Shown: positions 1-8,663, counted from the first letter of the stretch. The stretch is 64,000 nt of DNA from CAWBUW01 sp963792075 (GCA_963792075.1 CAWBUW010000002.1:558001-622000); one strand, 5' to 3'. Numbers and translations are program-made. Notes: generated from the letters alone by a model not told the origin.

Positions 1-27
1 GCCGAGCGTCTATCTTAAATTTTCTCT

Positions 28-61
28 CGCCTCTTGTGAAATAGAACAATTGTGCTATAAC
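28..61 (+). promoter_or_regulatory. promoter with 16-bp dyad operator
   Basis: CGCCTCTT (28-35) is followed by the near-palindrome TAGAACAATTGTGCTA (42-57). The dyad lies between a possible -35 (TTGTGA, 34-39) and -10 (TATAAC, 56-61). The same layout with the same 14-base offset recurs at 22894-22927. The core resembles Gram-positive LexA boxes (GAAC-N4-GTTC) with one deviation. The regulator is unknown. Confidence 0.55.
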
Positions 62-80
62 TAGATCATAGGAGGGCCGT

Positions 81-710
81 ATGTCCAATTCTGAATTGCC
101 CAAGAAAAAGCCTGGCGCGCCGCTGGGCAACCACAATGCCCGCAAGCACGGCGTATATTCCCGGCGCAGGTCGCGGGCCAGGCCGTCCGCCGCTGCTGAG
201 GCCGGGCCGGGTCAGCCCCCTGCAAACCAGCTCGCACAGGCAGGAGCATCCGCTTCCTCTGCCGCCTCCCTTCCACCGCCGCTCCAGCGCCTCTCTCTGT
301 CCCATGAGATTGATACCCTGCGCACTTACTTCCGCCGCATGGCCATCTCAGGCGCAGAATACGCAAAGCCCGGTCAGATCTCCGCCGTCTTGCGCGATCT
401 CAGCATCGCCGCCGTGGCCATCACCCGCCTGGTCCAGACCGAAGACTGGCTCGCCCAGGCCACCGGTATCGCCGTGCAGTATGATAACCTTGAGACCGTC
501 TATAACGAGCTCGCCGCGCTGACCCGTAAGGCCCACCCGGCGCCTCCGCCGCCTGTCCCTGTCACGGACCCCGAGGCCGAGCGCCTCTTTCCAGGCGTCC
601 ACCAGATCGCCCGCGACTTGAGCATGTCCGTCTCCGAAGTCATGCGGCTTTGCTTGTATCCCGATACGAGTAAAAAAAAGCTGCCCCCCAAGGCCGGCCA
701 GGAGAAGTGA
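81..710 (+). CDS. hypothetical protein with GAPxGN...KHG N-terminal motif
   Basis: A 209-residue soluble protein with a good Shine-Dalgarno (TAGGAGGG) before ATG 81. Residues 11-26 carry a basic motif of the KxGAPxGNxNAxKHGxYS type, common at the N-terminus of small phage- and transposon-associated proteins. A low-complexity Ala/Pro/Ser stretch follows (about 30-72), then a helical middle part and another proline-rich linker. There are no membrane segments or recognised catalytic motifs. The gene stands alone, preceded by a dyad-containing promoter that is shared with the small gene at 22934, which suggests co-regulation with a mobile-element-like unit. Function unknown. Confidence 0.6.
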   Translation: MSNSELPKKKPGAPLGNHNARKHGVYSRRRSRARPSAAAEAGPGQPPANQLAQAGASASSAASLPPPLQRLSLSHEIDTLRTYFRRMAISGAEYAKPGQISAVLRDLSIAAVAITRLVQTEDWLAQATGIAVQYDNLETVYNELAALTRKAHPAPPPPVPVTDPEAERLFPGVHQIARDLSMSVSEVMRLCLYPDTSKKKLPPKAGQEK

Positions 711-780
711 ATTGTTCCTCGCATTGATTTCAATTGCCCCTGGTGCTCTCCCTCACCCCTGCCTTTCCTAAAGTCGGGGC

Positions 781-823
781 CTGGGGTATATGCGGGCAGT
801 TTTTTCGCCCGCATATACCCCAG
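781..823. repeat. 17-bp perfect hairpin between convergent genes
   Basis: Arms 781-797 and 807-823 are exact reverse complements (CTGGGGTATATGCGGGC) around a T-rich 9-nt loop. It lies between the gene ending at 710 and the minus-strand gene ending at 909, so a bidirectional terminator is possible. A second hairpin follows at 855-887 (CCCTCCCCCAAC and its complement). Confidence 0.75.
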
Positions 824-908
824 AATCCTCACTGCGCCGGGAGGCGTATTCTTACCCTCCCCCAACTGCGCAGCCGTTGGGGGAGGGCTAGGGAGGGGGC
901 TTGCTAAC

Positions 909-1877
909 CTATGCATTCCTTTCATAGTCGATCACGCTCTCCAGGATCTGGTCGAGGGTGTAGGTGGGCTGGTAGCCGGTGAGGCGGGCGATCTTTTCGA
1001 TGGAGGGCACGCGGCGGCGCATGTCCTCGAAGCCGGGGGCGTAAGCCTGGTCGTAGGGGATGAAGCGGATTTCGGATTGGCTACTGGTGAGGGCGATGAC
1101 ACGCTGCGCCAGGCCGTGGATGGTCACTTCTTCGGTGGCGCCCACGTTGAACACCTGCCCGACGGCCTCAGGGTGCTCGGACAGCAGGCCCACCGCCCGC
1201 ACCACGTCCGCCACGTGCCCGAAGCAGCGGGACTGCAGTCCGTCGCCGTAGACTTCCAGCGGCTCGCCGCTCAGCGCCCTCCGCACGAAGCGCGGCACCA
1301 CCATGCCGTAGCGCCCGGTCTGGCGCGGCCCGACCGTGTTGAAGAAGCGCATCACCACCACGGGCAGCCCGAACTGGCGCTGGTAGGCCAGCCCCAGGAA
1401 CTCGTCGATGGCCTTGGAGGCGGCGTAAGCCCAGCGCGAGTGGCTGGTGGCGCCCATCAGGCTGTCATCGTCCTCGCGGAAGGGCACGTCCACGCCTTTG
1501 CCATACACCTCGGAGGTCGAGGCCAGCAGCACCTTGCAGCCGTAGCGGTTGGCGGCGGTCAGCACGGCCTCGGTGCCCATGATGTTGGTCTGGATGGTGC
1601 GCACGGGGTCTTCGACGATCAGCTTGACGCCGACGACCGCGGCCAGGTGGACGATCAGGCCGGCCTGCGAGGCCAGGCGGTCCAGCACCTGCGCGTTGAG
1701 GATGTCCTCGCGCACGAACTGGAAGTTGGGCGCGTCCTGCAGGCCCTTCAGGTTCTCGATGCGCCCGGTGGACAGGTTATCCACGGCGACGACGCTGTGG
1801 CCCTGGCGAACGAAGGCCTCACACAGGTGTGAGCCGATGAACCCGGCGCCGCCGGTGATCAGGATGTGTTTTTGCAT
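909..1877 (-). CDS. NAD-dependent nucleotide-sugar epimerase/dehydratase
   Basis: A 322-residue extended short-chain dehydrogenase of the UDP-glucose 4-epimerase / UDP-glucuronate decarboxylase group. The NAD-binding TGGAGFIG is at residues 8-15 and the YxxxK catalytic pair is Tyr151/Lys155, with Ser/Thr residues in the preceding LASTSEVYG segment. ATG 1877 is chosen because AAGGA lies at good spacing and the Rossmann strand begins right after it; the in-frame codons further upstream run into a repeat. It would act in the cytoplasm on NDP-sugars for surface glycan synthesis. The exact substrate cannot be set from sequence alone. No functional partner is adjacent. Confidence 0.85.
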   Translation of the reverse strand: MQKHILITGGAGFIGSHLCEAFVRQGHSVVAVDNLSTGRIENLKGLQDAPNFQFVREDILNAQVLDRLASQAGLIVHLAAVVGVKLIVEDPVRTIQTNIMGTEAVLTAANRYGCKVLLASTSEVYGKGVDVPFREDDDSLMGATSHSRWAYAASKAIDEFLGLAYQRQFGLPVVVMRFFNTVGPRQTGRYGMVVPRFVRRALSGEPLEVYGDGLQSRCFGHVADVVRAVGLLSEHPEAVGQVFNVGATEEVTIHGLAQRVIALTSSQSEIRFIPYDQAYAPGFEDMRRRVPSIEKIARLTGYQPTYTLDQILESVIDYERNA

Positions 1878-2402
1878 AGGGTGGGGTTCCTTCGTAGGGG
1901 CAGGTTGCACCCGCCCATCTTCGTAGGGGCAGGTTGCGCCTGCCCATCTTGCTGCGCCCGCCCACAGGCGCGCTCCGCCATTCGAACATTAAAAGTTCGA
2001 CTTTTGAGTAAAAAAAGGGGGGCGGGCGAGGTGAAAAGGCCCGGTTGGCTCAGGAGGGGATCCGGCTCAGCCTGGCTGGCCGGTGAAATCGCAAAGCAAT
2101 AGGAATCTCAATCTGCGGAAAGAGGATCGCTTTCTCGATCGTAAGCCAGCAGAATTTGTTTTTTTATTCTCCCGATCGCCCCTGCACAGGGAATTATCCC
2201 CCCACGCTGAAGTGTCCTATTGCTAAATGAACCGATAATTCAATTGCCTGAGCCACTTGCGAATGCTATTATAACCTAAAACCCTGCTCCTGCAAAACAA
2301 ATTGCAGGTGGGGGTTGGGGGGTGAAATGGGGGCTTTGCCCCATTTCACCCCCCAATTCCAAATAGAATCCCTGGCAGTGGTAGAATCCAGCCGGAGCCC
2401 CG
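1878..2402. other. 525-bp divergent intergenic region with repeats
   Basis: No gene is seen. It contains a near-perfect tandem duplication of a 28-base unit starting TTCGTAGGGGCAGGTTGC (about 1890-1946), a small AAAAGT/ACTTTT hairpin near 1990-2004, and a strong 18-bp hairpin at 2315-2356. It separates the minus-strand epimerase from the plus-strand membrane protein, so it must hold promoters for both. None is obvious. Confidence 0.6.
2315..2356. repeat. 18-bp perfect hairpin, loop GCTTTG
   Basis: Arms 2315-2332 and 2339-2356 are perfect complements (TTGGGGGGTGAAATGGGG). It lies upstream of both flanking genes, in a divergent gap where a transcription terminator would serve neither. Confidence 0.75.
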
Positions 2403-2630
2403 ATGAGCCACGATCTGCGCAAGTATGCCCAACAAACGAACGCCCGCCTGGTGGCAGGCTTTGTCCTCATCCTGCTGGTCGTCGGTGAGGGACTGATCTA
2501 CGTTTTCTACGGCGCGGGAGGCGCGCTGATGGGGCTGCTCTGCCTGGCGGGTGGACTGGCGCCGCTGCTGCTGATCGCCCTGGCGCTGTGGGGGATCGAC
2601 TGGATTTCACGCAGAGGGCAGGACAAATGA
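2403..2630 (+). CDS. small two-helix membrane protein
   Basis: 75 residues with two predicted transmembrane helices (about 18-36 and 39-64), a polar N-terminus and a basic C-terminal tail. The stop overlaps the next start in ATGA (2627-2630), so it is translationally coupled to the hydrolase. The family is not recognised. The ribosome site upstream is weak. It may be a membrane partner of the hydrolase, but nothing beyond coupling supports this. Confidence 0.6.
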   Translation: MSHDLRKYAQQTNARLVAGFVLILLVVGEGLIYVFYGAGGALMGLLCLAGGLAPLLLIALALWGIDWISRRGQDK

Positions 2631-3286
2631 ACGAAAAAATGAGGCTGCACCAGACCGGCGCGTTCACGCTGCGCCAGCGGCTGCCGGATGGCACAGGGCC
2701 GTACCCTTTGATGCTGCTTTTGCATGGCTGGACCGGGGACGAGGACTCGATGCTGGTGTTCGCCGGGAAGCTGCCGCCGGCAGCCTGGCTGGTGGCGCCG
2801 CGCGGGCTGTACGCTGCGACGCAAGGCGGGTATTCCTGGTCTCCACCCCGCACGCGCAAGGGCTGGCCCGGGCTGGATGATTTCCGCCCTGCCGTGCAGG
2901 CGCTGCTGGAGCTGCTTACCCCGGCGCATTTCCCCGGCGCGGCATTGGATCGGGTGGACCTGGTCGGTTTCAGCCAGGGCACGGCGCTGGCCTATGCTTT
3001 TGCGCTGATCCAGCCACAGCGCGTGCGCGCCGTCGCCGGGTTGTCGGGTTTCCTGCCGGATGGGGTGGCAACCTTCCTGGGCAGCGAGAAACCGCTGCAG
3101 GGCAAGCCGGTTTTCGTGTCGCATGGCGCGCAAGACGACATCGTACCCATCGACATGGCCCGCCGCAGCGTCGAGTTCTTGCAGCAGGCCGGCGCAGAGG
3201 TAACCTACTGCGAAGATGAAGCCGGCCACAAGCTCGGCGCCGACTGCTTCAGCGCGCTGGGATCTTTCTTTGCAAAATTTTCATGA
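2627..3286 (+). CDS. alpha/beta hydrolase, carboxylesterase/phospholipase type
   Basis: 219 residues of the Abhydrolase_2 (esterase/lysophospholipase-like) fold. The oxyanion HGW is at 33-35, the nucleophile elbow GFSQG puts Ser116 in place, the acid is Asp170 in HGAQDDIVP and the base is His201 in AGHK. Length fits the family. It starts within the ATGA overlap with the upstream membrane protein, which is the strongest evidence for the start. Probably a cytoplasmic esterase; the substrate is unknown. Its stop codon lies inside a palindrome shared with the convergent neighbour. Confidence 0.85.
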   Translation: MNEKMRLHQTGAFTLRQRLPDGTGPYPLMLLLHGWTGDEDSMLVFAGKLPPAAWLVAPRGLYAATQGGYSWSPPRTRKGWPGLDDFRPAVQALLELLTPAHFPGAALDRVDLVGFSQGTALAYAFALIQPQRVRAVAGLSGFLPDGVATFLGSEKPLQGKPVFVSHGAQDDIVPIDMARRSVEFLQQAGAEVTYCEDEAGHKLGADCFSALGSFFAKFS

Positions 3287-3321
3287 CATTGTAGGTTGGC
3301 ATAGCCAACCTACAATGTCAT
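3283..3321. terminator. 18-bp palindrome holding both convergent stop codons
   Basis: Arms 3283-3300 and 3304-3321 (ATGACATTGTAGGTTGGC) with a 3-nt ATA loop. The plus-strand hydrolase stop (TGA 3284-3286) and the minus-strand ATPase stop (TGA, 3318-3320) sit at equivalent positions in the two arms. Likely a bidirectional terminator, although there is no U-tract. Confidence 0.7.
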
Positions 3322-4120
3322 AATTGCAAAGAATCCAGCATCCCGGCGATGGACTGGTAGACGGGGGATTGGTCGCCCAGCTCGATCAGCGGGCGGCCGC
3401 TGAATTCAAAGCGGGCCAGCTCCTCATCTGCCGGGACAACGCCCAGGAGCGGGATGTCCAGCTTTTCGATATAGGCGGTCAGCTCAGCGGGTAGCTGCCC
3501 GTTCACCAGGGGGCGCGGTTGACGATCAGGTAAGCATTCTCCACGTGGATATCCAGCTCGTTGCGCAGCGCGGCGATGCGCGCCGCGGCGGTCAGGCCGC
3601 GCTGGGTGGCATCCGAGACGACGAGCAGGTGCTGCACGTCGCGCGTGGTGCGCCGGGAAAGGTGCTCCATGCCGGCTTCGTTGTCGATCACCACGTAGCG
3701 GTAATTCTTGCTCAATGCGTCGATCACCTCACGCAGGTTGTGGTTGACGGCGCAGTAGCAGCCGGAGCCTTCGGAGCGCCCCATGGCGATCAGATCCACT
3801 TTGTCGCCTTCGGCCAGGTTGGAACGCACCTGGTAATCCAGGTAATCATGTTTGCTCACGCCGCCCTGCAGCGCTCCCATCGCCGCGCCGCCTTGCAGCA
3901 GTGAGGTTTTGACCTGCGCCAGCATATCCTCGCGGATATCGCCTACGGTCCATTCCAGGTCCAGCCCCAGCACCATGTTCAGGTTGCTGGAGGGGTCGGC
4001 GTCAATCGCCAGGATGGAGCTGCTGCCGTCGTATTTGGCAGCCAGGTATTTGATCGTCATGCCGGCGATGGTGGTCTTGCCCACCCCGCCTTTGCCAGCC
4101 AGTGCAATGGTTGTAGTCAT
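3318..4120 (-). CDS. CooC/AcsF-type nickel-insertion ATPase, frameshifted
   Basis: A MinD/SIMIBI-class P-loop ATPase. GKGGVGKTT near residue 9, the AIDADPSSN switch and a CxC in GSGCYCAVN match CooC, which loads nickel into CO dehydrogenase. The first 205 codons end at a TGA (3503-3505). The remaining 62 codons, with the usual C-terminal segment, lie in another frame. One base missing from the C-run on the coding strand (3509-3513) explains it: adding one C restores NRAP-LVNG. This could be a sequencing error or a recent mutation. A second, intact CooC homologue lies at 28227-29003, so loss here need not be lethal to CODH maturation. Confidence 0.75.
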
Positions 4121-4160
4121 GGGCGTATTATACTAAAAAATACTGGGGTTGCTCAGGCTG

Positions 4161-4265
4161 TCCAAAAAGAAACAAAGGAAGAAAATTAATACGTACCTGT
4201 GTGGGTGGTGCTTCGCACCACCCACACAGGTACGTATATTTTCTCCTTGTTTTCGTCTTTTTGGA
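4161..4265. repeat. 105-bp palindromic element (complete copy)
   Basis: A perfect 21-bp stem (4191-4211 / 4215-4235, loop TTC) is embedded in longer, imperfect A/T-rich arms that begin TCCAAAAAGAAACAAAGG and end with the matching complement CTTTTTGGA. Part copies recur at 5834-5899 and 20672-20706. It lies in a divergent gap, so it is not a terminator for either neighbour. It looks like a small non-autonomous mobile palindrome. Confidence 0.7.
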
Positions 4266-4335
4266 CGACCCCTACAACCCCAAATCCCGCCAATATCAGG
4301 TAAACTATGCTCATTCCCTGAAAGGAGACTTTCGC

Positions 4336-6129
4336 ATGACTCTGACCCACCCCGGCATAGAAACTACTGCTTACCAGGCTTTTTTGCAGGCTTATCCAGC
4401 TTATAACCGTACCCTTGCCCTGGATGAGCTGCGCGAAACGGAGTACGCCCGTCTCGACCGCACGGGCCAGGTGTACCTGGATTACACGGGCGGCGGGCTG
4501 TATGCTGAAAGCCAGCTTCGCCGGCATGTGGATCTCCTGGCTCAGAACGTCTATGGCAACCCACACTCGCACAACCCGACTTCCCAGGCCATGACCTGCC
4601 TGGTCGATGCAGCGCGCGCGTACGTCCTGGAATATTTCAACGCCCCGGCCAGCGAATACGTGGCGATCTTCACTCAGAACGCTTCCGGCGCGCTCAAGCT
4701 GGTGGGCGAGTCATACCCGTTTGGCCCCGGCGACCACTACCTGCTGACTTTCGACAACCACAATTCGGTCAACGGGATTCGGGAGTATGCCCGCCAAAAA
4801 GGCGCCGAGTTCACCTATCTGCCCGTCGTCGCCCCGGAACTGCGCCTGGATCTGGGTCAGGTTGACCACTACCTGGACCTGGCCCGCCCCGGCGCGCACA
4901 ACCTGTTTGCCTTTCCGGCGCAGTCCAATTTCAGCGGCGTGCAGCACCCGCTTGAGCTGATTGCCCGAGCCCGCGCCAAAGGGTGGGACGTGCTGGTCGA
5001 CGCGGCAGCCTTCGTCCCCAGCAACCGTTTCGACCTGTCCCGCTGGCAGCCAGATTTCGTGCCCGTCTCCTTCTACAAGATGTTCGGGTATCCTACCGGG
5101 ATGGGCTGCCTGCTGGCCCGCCGCGCCGCGCTGGCAAAGCTGGTCCGGCCCTGGTACGCCGGTGGCACCATCACCATCTCCTCGGTGCAGGGGGACGGGC
5201 ATTACCTGGTCCCCGGCGAGGCCGGTTTCGAAGACGGCACGGTGAATTACCTGAACATCCCGGCGGTCGAGATCGGCCTGCGCTACCTGCAGTCGGTGGG
5301 CATTGACCAGATCCACGAAAGGGTCACCTGCCTGGCCGGCTGGCTGATCGACCGGCTGACCGCCATGCGCCACAGCAGCGGGCAGCCGCTGGTACACCTG
5401 CACGGCCCGGCGAATACCCTCCAGCGCGGCGGCACGGTGACGGTCAGCTTTTACGACCGGGAGGGCGCGGCGCTCGACGACCGGCGCGTGGAAGAGCTGG
5501 CCAGCCACGCCGGCATCTCGCTGCGCACGGGCTGTTTCTGCAACCCCGGCGCGGGCGAGGTGGCGCACAGCCTGACGGAGGAGATCATGAAGCACTTCTT
5601 CCTGGGGGAGGCCCCCCTGTCATTCCAGGAGCTGCGCCAGGAGATGCGCTCCCATTTCGGCAGGGAAGTCAGCGCAGTGCGCCTGTCGGTGGGCCTGGCC
5701 TCCAATTTCGCCGACGTCGAAGCGCTGCTGCGTTTTGCGGCGGGCTTCATCGATCGCTCCAGCGCCGAGATCGGCGCTCACTCGGGCGACCAGGCCCTGT
5801 GCTCGACCAACCGCGACTTCTTCGTGAGGCGTCGGGGGTGGTGCGGAGCACAACCCCCACAGGTACGTATATTTTCTCCTTGTTTTCGTCTTTTTGGACA
5901 GCCTGACTTTAAATCAAGAAAGCCGCAGCTTGCGGCGGCCCACCCACAGAATGGCCAGGCCGAGCGCAGCCAGGGCGCAGATCAGCAGCCAGGGGGTACG
6001 GGGACGGCCGGCGCTGGACCCTACCCAGGTGAGGGCAGTTGGCGCTTCGCTGTCACCGCCGATCAGGAAGCTGGAATAACTGGCCGCCGGACCCTCGGCG
6101 TAAAGGTATCCATCCCCGGTGGCCACTGA
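4336..6129 (+). CDS. class V aminotransferase, MOCOS/cysteine-desulfurase-like, with run-through C-terminus
   Basis: A PLP enzyme resembling the N-terminal part of molybdenum cofactor sulfurase. The PLP lysine is Lys248 in VSFYKMFGYPTG, and RTGCFCNPGAGE supplies the likely catalytic cysteine (Cys400 or Cys402). ATG 4336 follows AAAGGAGA; in-frame sequence upstream is only repeat. Recognisable family sequence ends near residue 490-500. Beyond about 5830 the frame runs through a copy of the palindromic element (5834-5899) and then antisense to the next gene, stopping at 6129 and giving 597 residues. The natural stop seems to have been lost to the element, so the last 100 or so residues are probably non-native. 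Confidence 0.75.
   Translation: MTLTHPGIETTAYQAFLQAYPAYNRTLALDELRETEYARLDRTGQVYLDYTGGGLYAESQLRRHVDLLAQNVYGNPHSHNPTSQAMTCLVDAARAYVLEYFNAPASEYVAIFTQNASGALKLVGESYPFGPGDHYLLTFDNHNSVNGIREYARQKGAEFTYLPVVAPELRLDLGQVDHYLDLARPGAHNLFAFPAQSNFSGVQHPLELIARARAKGWDVLVDAAAFVPSNRFDLSRWQPDFVPVSFYKMFGYPTGMGCLLARRAALAKLVRPWYAGGTITISSVQGDGHYLVPGEAGFEDGTVNYLNIPAVEIGLRYLQSVGIDQIHERVTCLAGWLIDRLTAMRHSSGQPLVHLHGPANTLQRGGTVTVSFYDREGAALDDRRVEELASHAGISLRTGCFCNPGAGEVAHSLTEEIMKHFFLGEAPLSFQELRQEMRSHFGREVSAVRLSVGLASNFADVEALLRFAAGFIDRSSAEIGAHSGDQALCSTNRDFFVRRRGWCGAQPPQVRIFSPCFRLFGQPDFKSRKPQLAAAHPQNGQAERSQGADQQPGGTGTAGAGPYPGEGSWRFAVTADQEAGITGRRTLGVKVSIPGGH
5834..5899. repeat. palindromic element, right-arm copy
   Basis: An 11-bp stem with one mismatch (5834-5844 / 5848-5858) is followed by 41 bases (5859-5899) identical to 4226-4266 of the complete element. 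It sits at the 3' end of the MOCOS-like gene and is read in frame by it. Confidence 0.7.
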
Positions 6130-7626
6130 AGCCGGGTCGGGAAGCTGCACCCAATTCCCCCCCGAGGCGTGGTACACGCGCAGTTGATTGGCAGGAATCT
6201 GGTCCGCCTGGCTGGTGTAAGCCCACAAGCGCAAGCGGGCAGGCTGTTCAGCCGCCTGGATGTCAAAGCAGCGGCGCACGTAGGGCGGCGAGGCTGCGCC
6301 GGTAGAGGCGCAGAATTCGCCCGCGTTCAAGTCACGCACACTGACGGTGACCACGCCCAGGTCCGCGGCGGTCTGGATGTCCACGCCGCGGTAGCGCACA
6401 ACCGTGTGGCTGCTGTCGTAGATTTCCATGAATTTGGCCGTGGTGGGCGTTGTGCTGCCATCCACCGGCAGGGTCTGCTGCAGCGTACCCTGGTTATACA
6501 GCAGGCCGTCCACCTGCAGCGAAGCGCCCGCGGGGATGGCCAGCGTAGCCCCAGGGGAGAGGGCCAGGTCGTAAACCTGGACCGCGCCATCCAGCACGAC
6601 CGTATCGCCGGAGGCGATGGTCACACTGCCGCTGGCAGGCGGCACAGCTCCGGCTGACCAGGTCGCAGGCAGGCTCCAACTCCCGCCGCCGGCGCCGTTG
6701 GAGGCGTAGAGCGGGTGCCCGGCGAGGGCATAGGTGTTGGTAGAGGTTGGCTGGAAACGGATCCAGCCTACGTTTTCGGCCCAGGCGAAGCCGGAGAAGA
6801 GGCCCGTGGCGGGGTCCAGGCTGACGCCGCCGTATGCAGGAGCGAAATCGATCCAACCCACGGTGGAACTCCAGGCATAGCCAGTAAGCTGGCCGCCGGC
6901 CTCCAGGTTAACGCCGTAATCCGTGCCGGAGGTATTCGCATAGGTGTGTTGGCCGCCGCCCGAGTAACTGCCCAGGCGCACCCAGCCAGCGTTTTCTGCC
7001 CAGGCGTAGCCCTCCAGGTGGTCCGGGTAGATGGCAACTTTTTCATACCCTGCGGGGTGGAAGTCGATCCAGCCGAGGTTGGTGCCCCAGGCCCACCTGG
7101 CGGTTGGCGAGATGGAGGATTGGACGAGCTCGACTTTGTACGCGTCCGTCTCGTTAAAGCGGACCCAGCCGGTATTTTCCGCCCAGGCGTAGCCGGCCAA
7201 TATTCCGGTTGCCGGATCCAGGCTGACGCCCCCCAGCAGCGGATCGAAACGGATCCACCCGGTGGTGGTACTCCAGGCGTAGCCGGAGAGATAGCGGCCA
7301 TTGCGGTTCACGCCGTAATCGGCGGGGGAAGTGTTGGCGTATGTATGCAGGCCGCCGCTTCCATAACTGCCCAGGCGGATATAGCCCAGGTTCTCGGCCC
7401 AAAGATAACCCTCCAGGTGATCGGGGTAAGCCCTGGGGAAGAGGGCGGGATCTTGATCCGGGTAGGTGGGGTGGAAATTAATCCAACCTGCGCTGCTGCT
7501 CCAGGCCCAGCGGTGTTGCAGGTCGAAATTCCCGCCGGCGCGCGCCCGAACGGCGACTGACAGAAGGATGATAAGGCCCACCAGCAGCACACCGGGAAAC
7601 GCTCGAAAGACAACAGGCTTGCGCAT
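5914..7626 (-). CDS. secreted repeat protein with C-terminal membrane anchor
   Basis: 570 residues from ATG 7626 (AGAGGA at good spacing; the ATG two codons upstream is too close). A signal peptide covers about 1-32. At least six Trp-rich motifs of the type GYAWAENxGWIRxGS occur within two longer, nearly duplicated blocks, each containing a PDHLEGYxWAEN segment and a YANTSxxDYGVN segment. A beta-rich region follows, then a C-terminal tail of a short polar motif, one hydrophobic helix and a basic end, like PEP-CTERM-style sorting signals. Cell-surface location is inferred. No enzymatic motif was seen. Its 3' end overlaps the run-through tail of the convergent gene. Confidence 0.75.
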   Translation of the reverse strand: MRKPVVFRAFPGVLLVGLIILLSVAVRARAGGNFDLQHRWAWSSSAGWINFHPTYPDQDPALFPRAYPDHLEGYLWAENLGYIRLGSYGSGGLHTYANTSPADYGVNRNGRYLSGYAWSTTTGWIRFDPLLGGVSLDPATGILAGYAWAENTGWVRFNETDAYKVELVQSSISPTARWAWGTNLGWIDFHPAGYEKVAIYPDHLEGYAWAENAGWVRLGSYSGGGQHTYANTSGTDYGVNLEAGGQLTGYAWSSTVGWIDFAPAYGGVSLDPATGLFSGFAWAENVGWIRFQPTSTNTYALAGHPLYASNGAGGGSWSLPATWSAGAVPPASGSVTIASGDTVVLDGAVQVYDLALSPGATLAIPAGASLQVDGLLYNQGTLQQTLPVDGSTTPTTAKFMEIYDSSHTVVRYRGVDIQTAADLGVVTVSVRDLNAGEFCASTGAASPPYVRRCFDIQAAEQPARLRLWAYTSQADQIPANQLRVYHASGGNWVQLPDPASVATGDGYLYAEGPAASYSSFLIGGDSEAPTALTWVGSSAGRPRTPWLLICALAALGLAILWVGRRKLRLS

Positions 7627-7661
7627 GATCATTCCTCTGTATCCGCATGAAGCAGGCCGGG

Positions 7662-8528
7662 CTAAGGAGCGTTGCGCACAGGCCAGACGTAATGAGAATT
7701 TGTTGATTTTGGCGTTTGGGAATATTTCCCATAGGGGAGTTCCATTGCCCAGGCCTGACTGGGATCATTGGGATGGGTCGTGCTGGTCCAATATGTAGTA
7801 TTTTGGACATTGGTAAAAGGGTTGGCCGGCAGTGCTGGACTGACATGTCCCCAATCGATGATGCTGAGGAACTCGCGCACATTGGGCAGCCTCCAGTCGC
7901 CTGCAGCAGACCCATCTGACAGCCCGCACGCGCCGCTTGCCAGGCTGCGGGGCGCGGCTACAGCATCCGACCAATATTTAACGCCATAGCAGTTTGCGTC
8001 CTTCAGCCAGACCAGCCCGGTCAGGTTATCGGTGACCGTGCCATTATTGCTGTCGGTAAACCGGGGGACCGGCCAGACCACACCCGCCTTTAGAGCGCCA
8101 TCATCTCCGGCTGCATACGATGTTGTTTGCCCGGTCCGGGGCACCAGGGCCAAAGTCGACGCGCTCACACTGGCCGATCCGGTTTTTAACCCCCATTGTC
8201 CATTGGTCAAGCCCCAGAATTTCTTGCCAGATGTGACGTCGGAAGGCACCGCACCAGTGGCGTCATCTCGGACCGGCAGGCGTGCGTAGATCTCATCCAG
8301 GGTGTGCATGGTGCCAACGCCTGGGCCGGCGGATGGCTCGGTAAAGGCGCTGGCCGTACGCGGTTCGCCGGTAAGAAGATGATGATAGATATCGTCCAGC
8401 GTGTAGGATGTGGTGGTTGCAGGGGGGCCGGGAGGTTCTAAAGTGGCGGTGGTCGCCTTTGCCACGACCGCGCCAACTGCAGCCAGGGTGGCTACGGCAC
8501 AAACAGCCAAGAGAAATCGGGTACGCAT
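7662..8528 (-). CDS. secreted Lcl C-terminal-domain (DUF1566) protein
   Basis: 288 residues. ATG 8528 follows AAAGGAGAT. The N-terminal signal sequence is about 1-24. A short duplicated motif (TLDDIYHHL and TLDEIYARL) occurs in the N-terminal part. The C-terminal half is the Lcl_C/DUF1566 fold: RFTDSNNGTVTDNLTGLVW, GDWRLPNVREFLSIID, YWTSTT and a terminal YVWPVRN. This domain is found in extracellular, often sugar- or surface-associated proteins; its role is unclear. It lies just upstream of the anchored repeat protein in the same direction (gap about 35 bp), so the two are probably co-transcribed surface proteins. Confidence 0.8.
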   Translation of the reverse strand: MRTRFLLAVCAVATLAAVGAVVAKATTATLEPPGPPATTTSYTLDDIYHHLLTGEPRTASAFTEPSAGPGVGTMHTLDEIYARLPVRDDATGAVPSDVTSGKKFWGLTNGQWGLKTGSASVSASTLALVPRTGQTTSYAAGDDGALKAGVVWPVPRFTDSNNGTVTDNLTGLVWLKDANCYGVKYWSDAVAAPRSLASGACGLSDGSAAGDWRLPNVREFLSIIDWGHVSPALPANPFTNVQNTTYWTSTTHPNDPSQAWAMELPYGKYSQTPKSTNSHYVWPVRNAP

Positions 8529-8663
8529 ACTTGATCTCCTTTCACGGTGGTTGGATGGAATACCCCAATCGGGCAGCAGCACCGTTAAAGAGACCCTGGT
8601 TCTTATTTTCTACCGAATAAACTTTGTTGGCAAGCGAACGCGATAATTCCTTTAGATGTATCA

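Noticed and set aside
1890..1946. Possible start of a CRISPR array
   Set aside because: Only two tandem units, no spacer of constant length and no cas genes.
4336..6129. A fusion of a MOCOS-like enzyme with a novel C-terminal domain
   Set aside because: The tail is the repeat element plus antisense of the next gene; there is no sign of an evolved domain.
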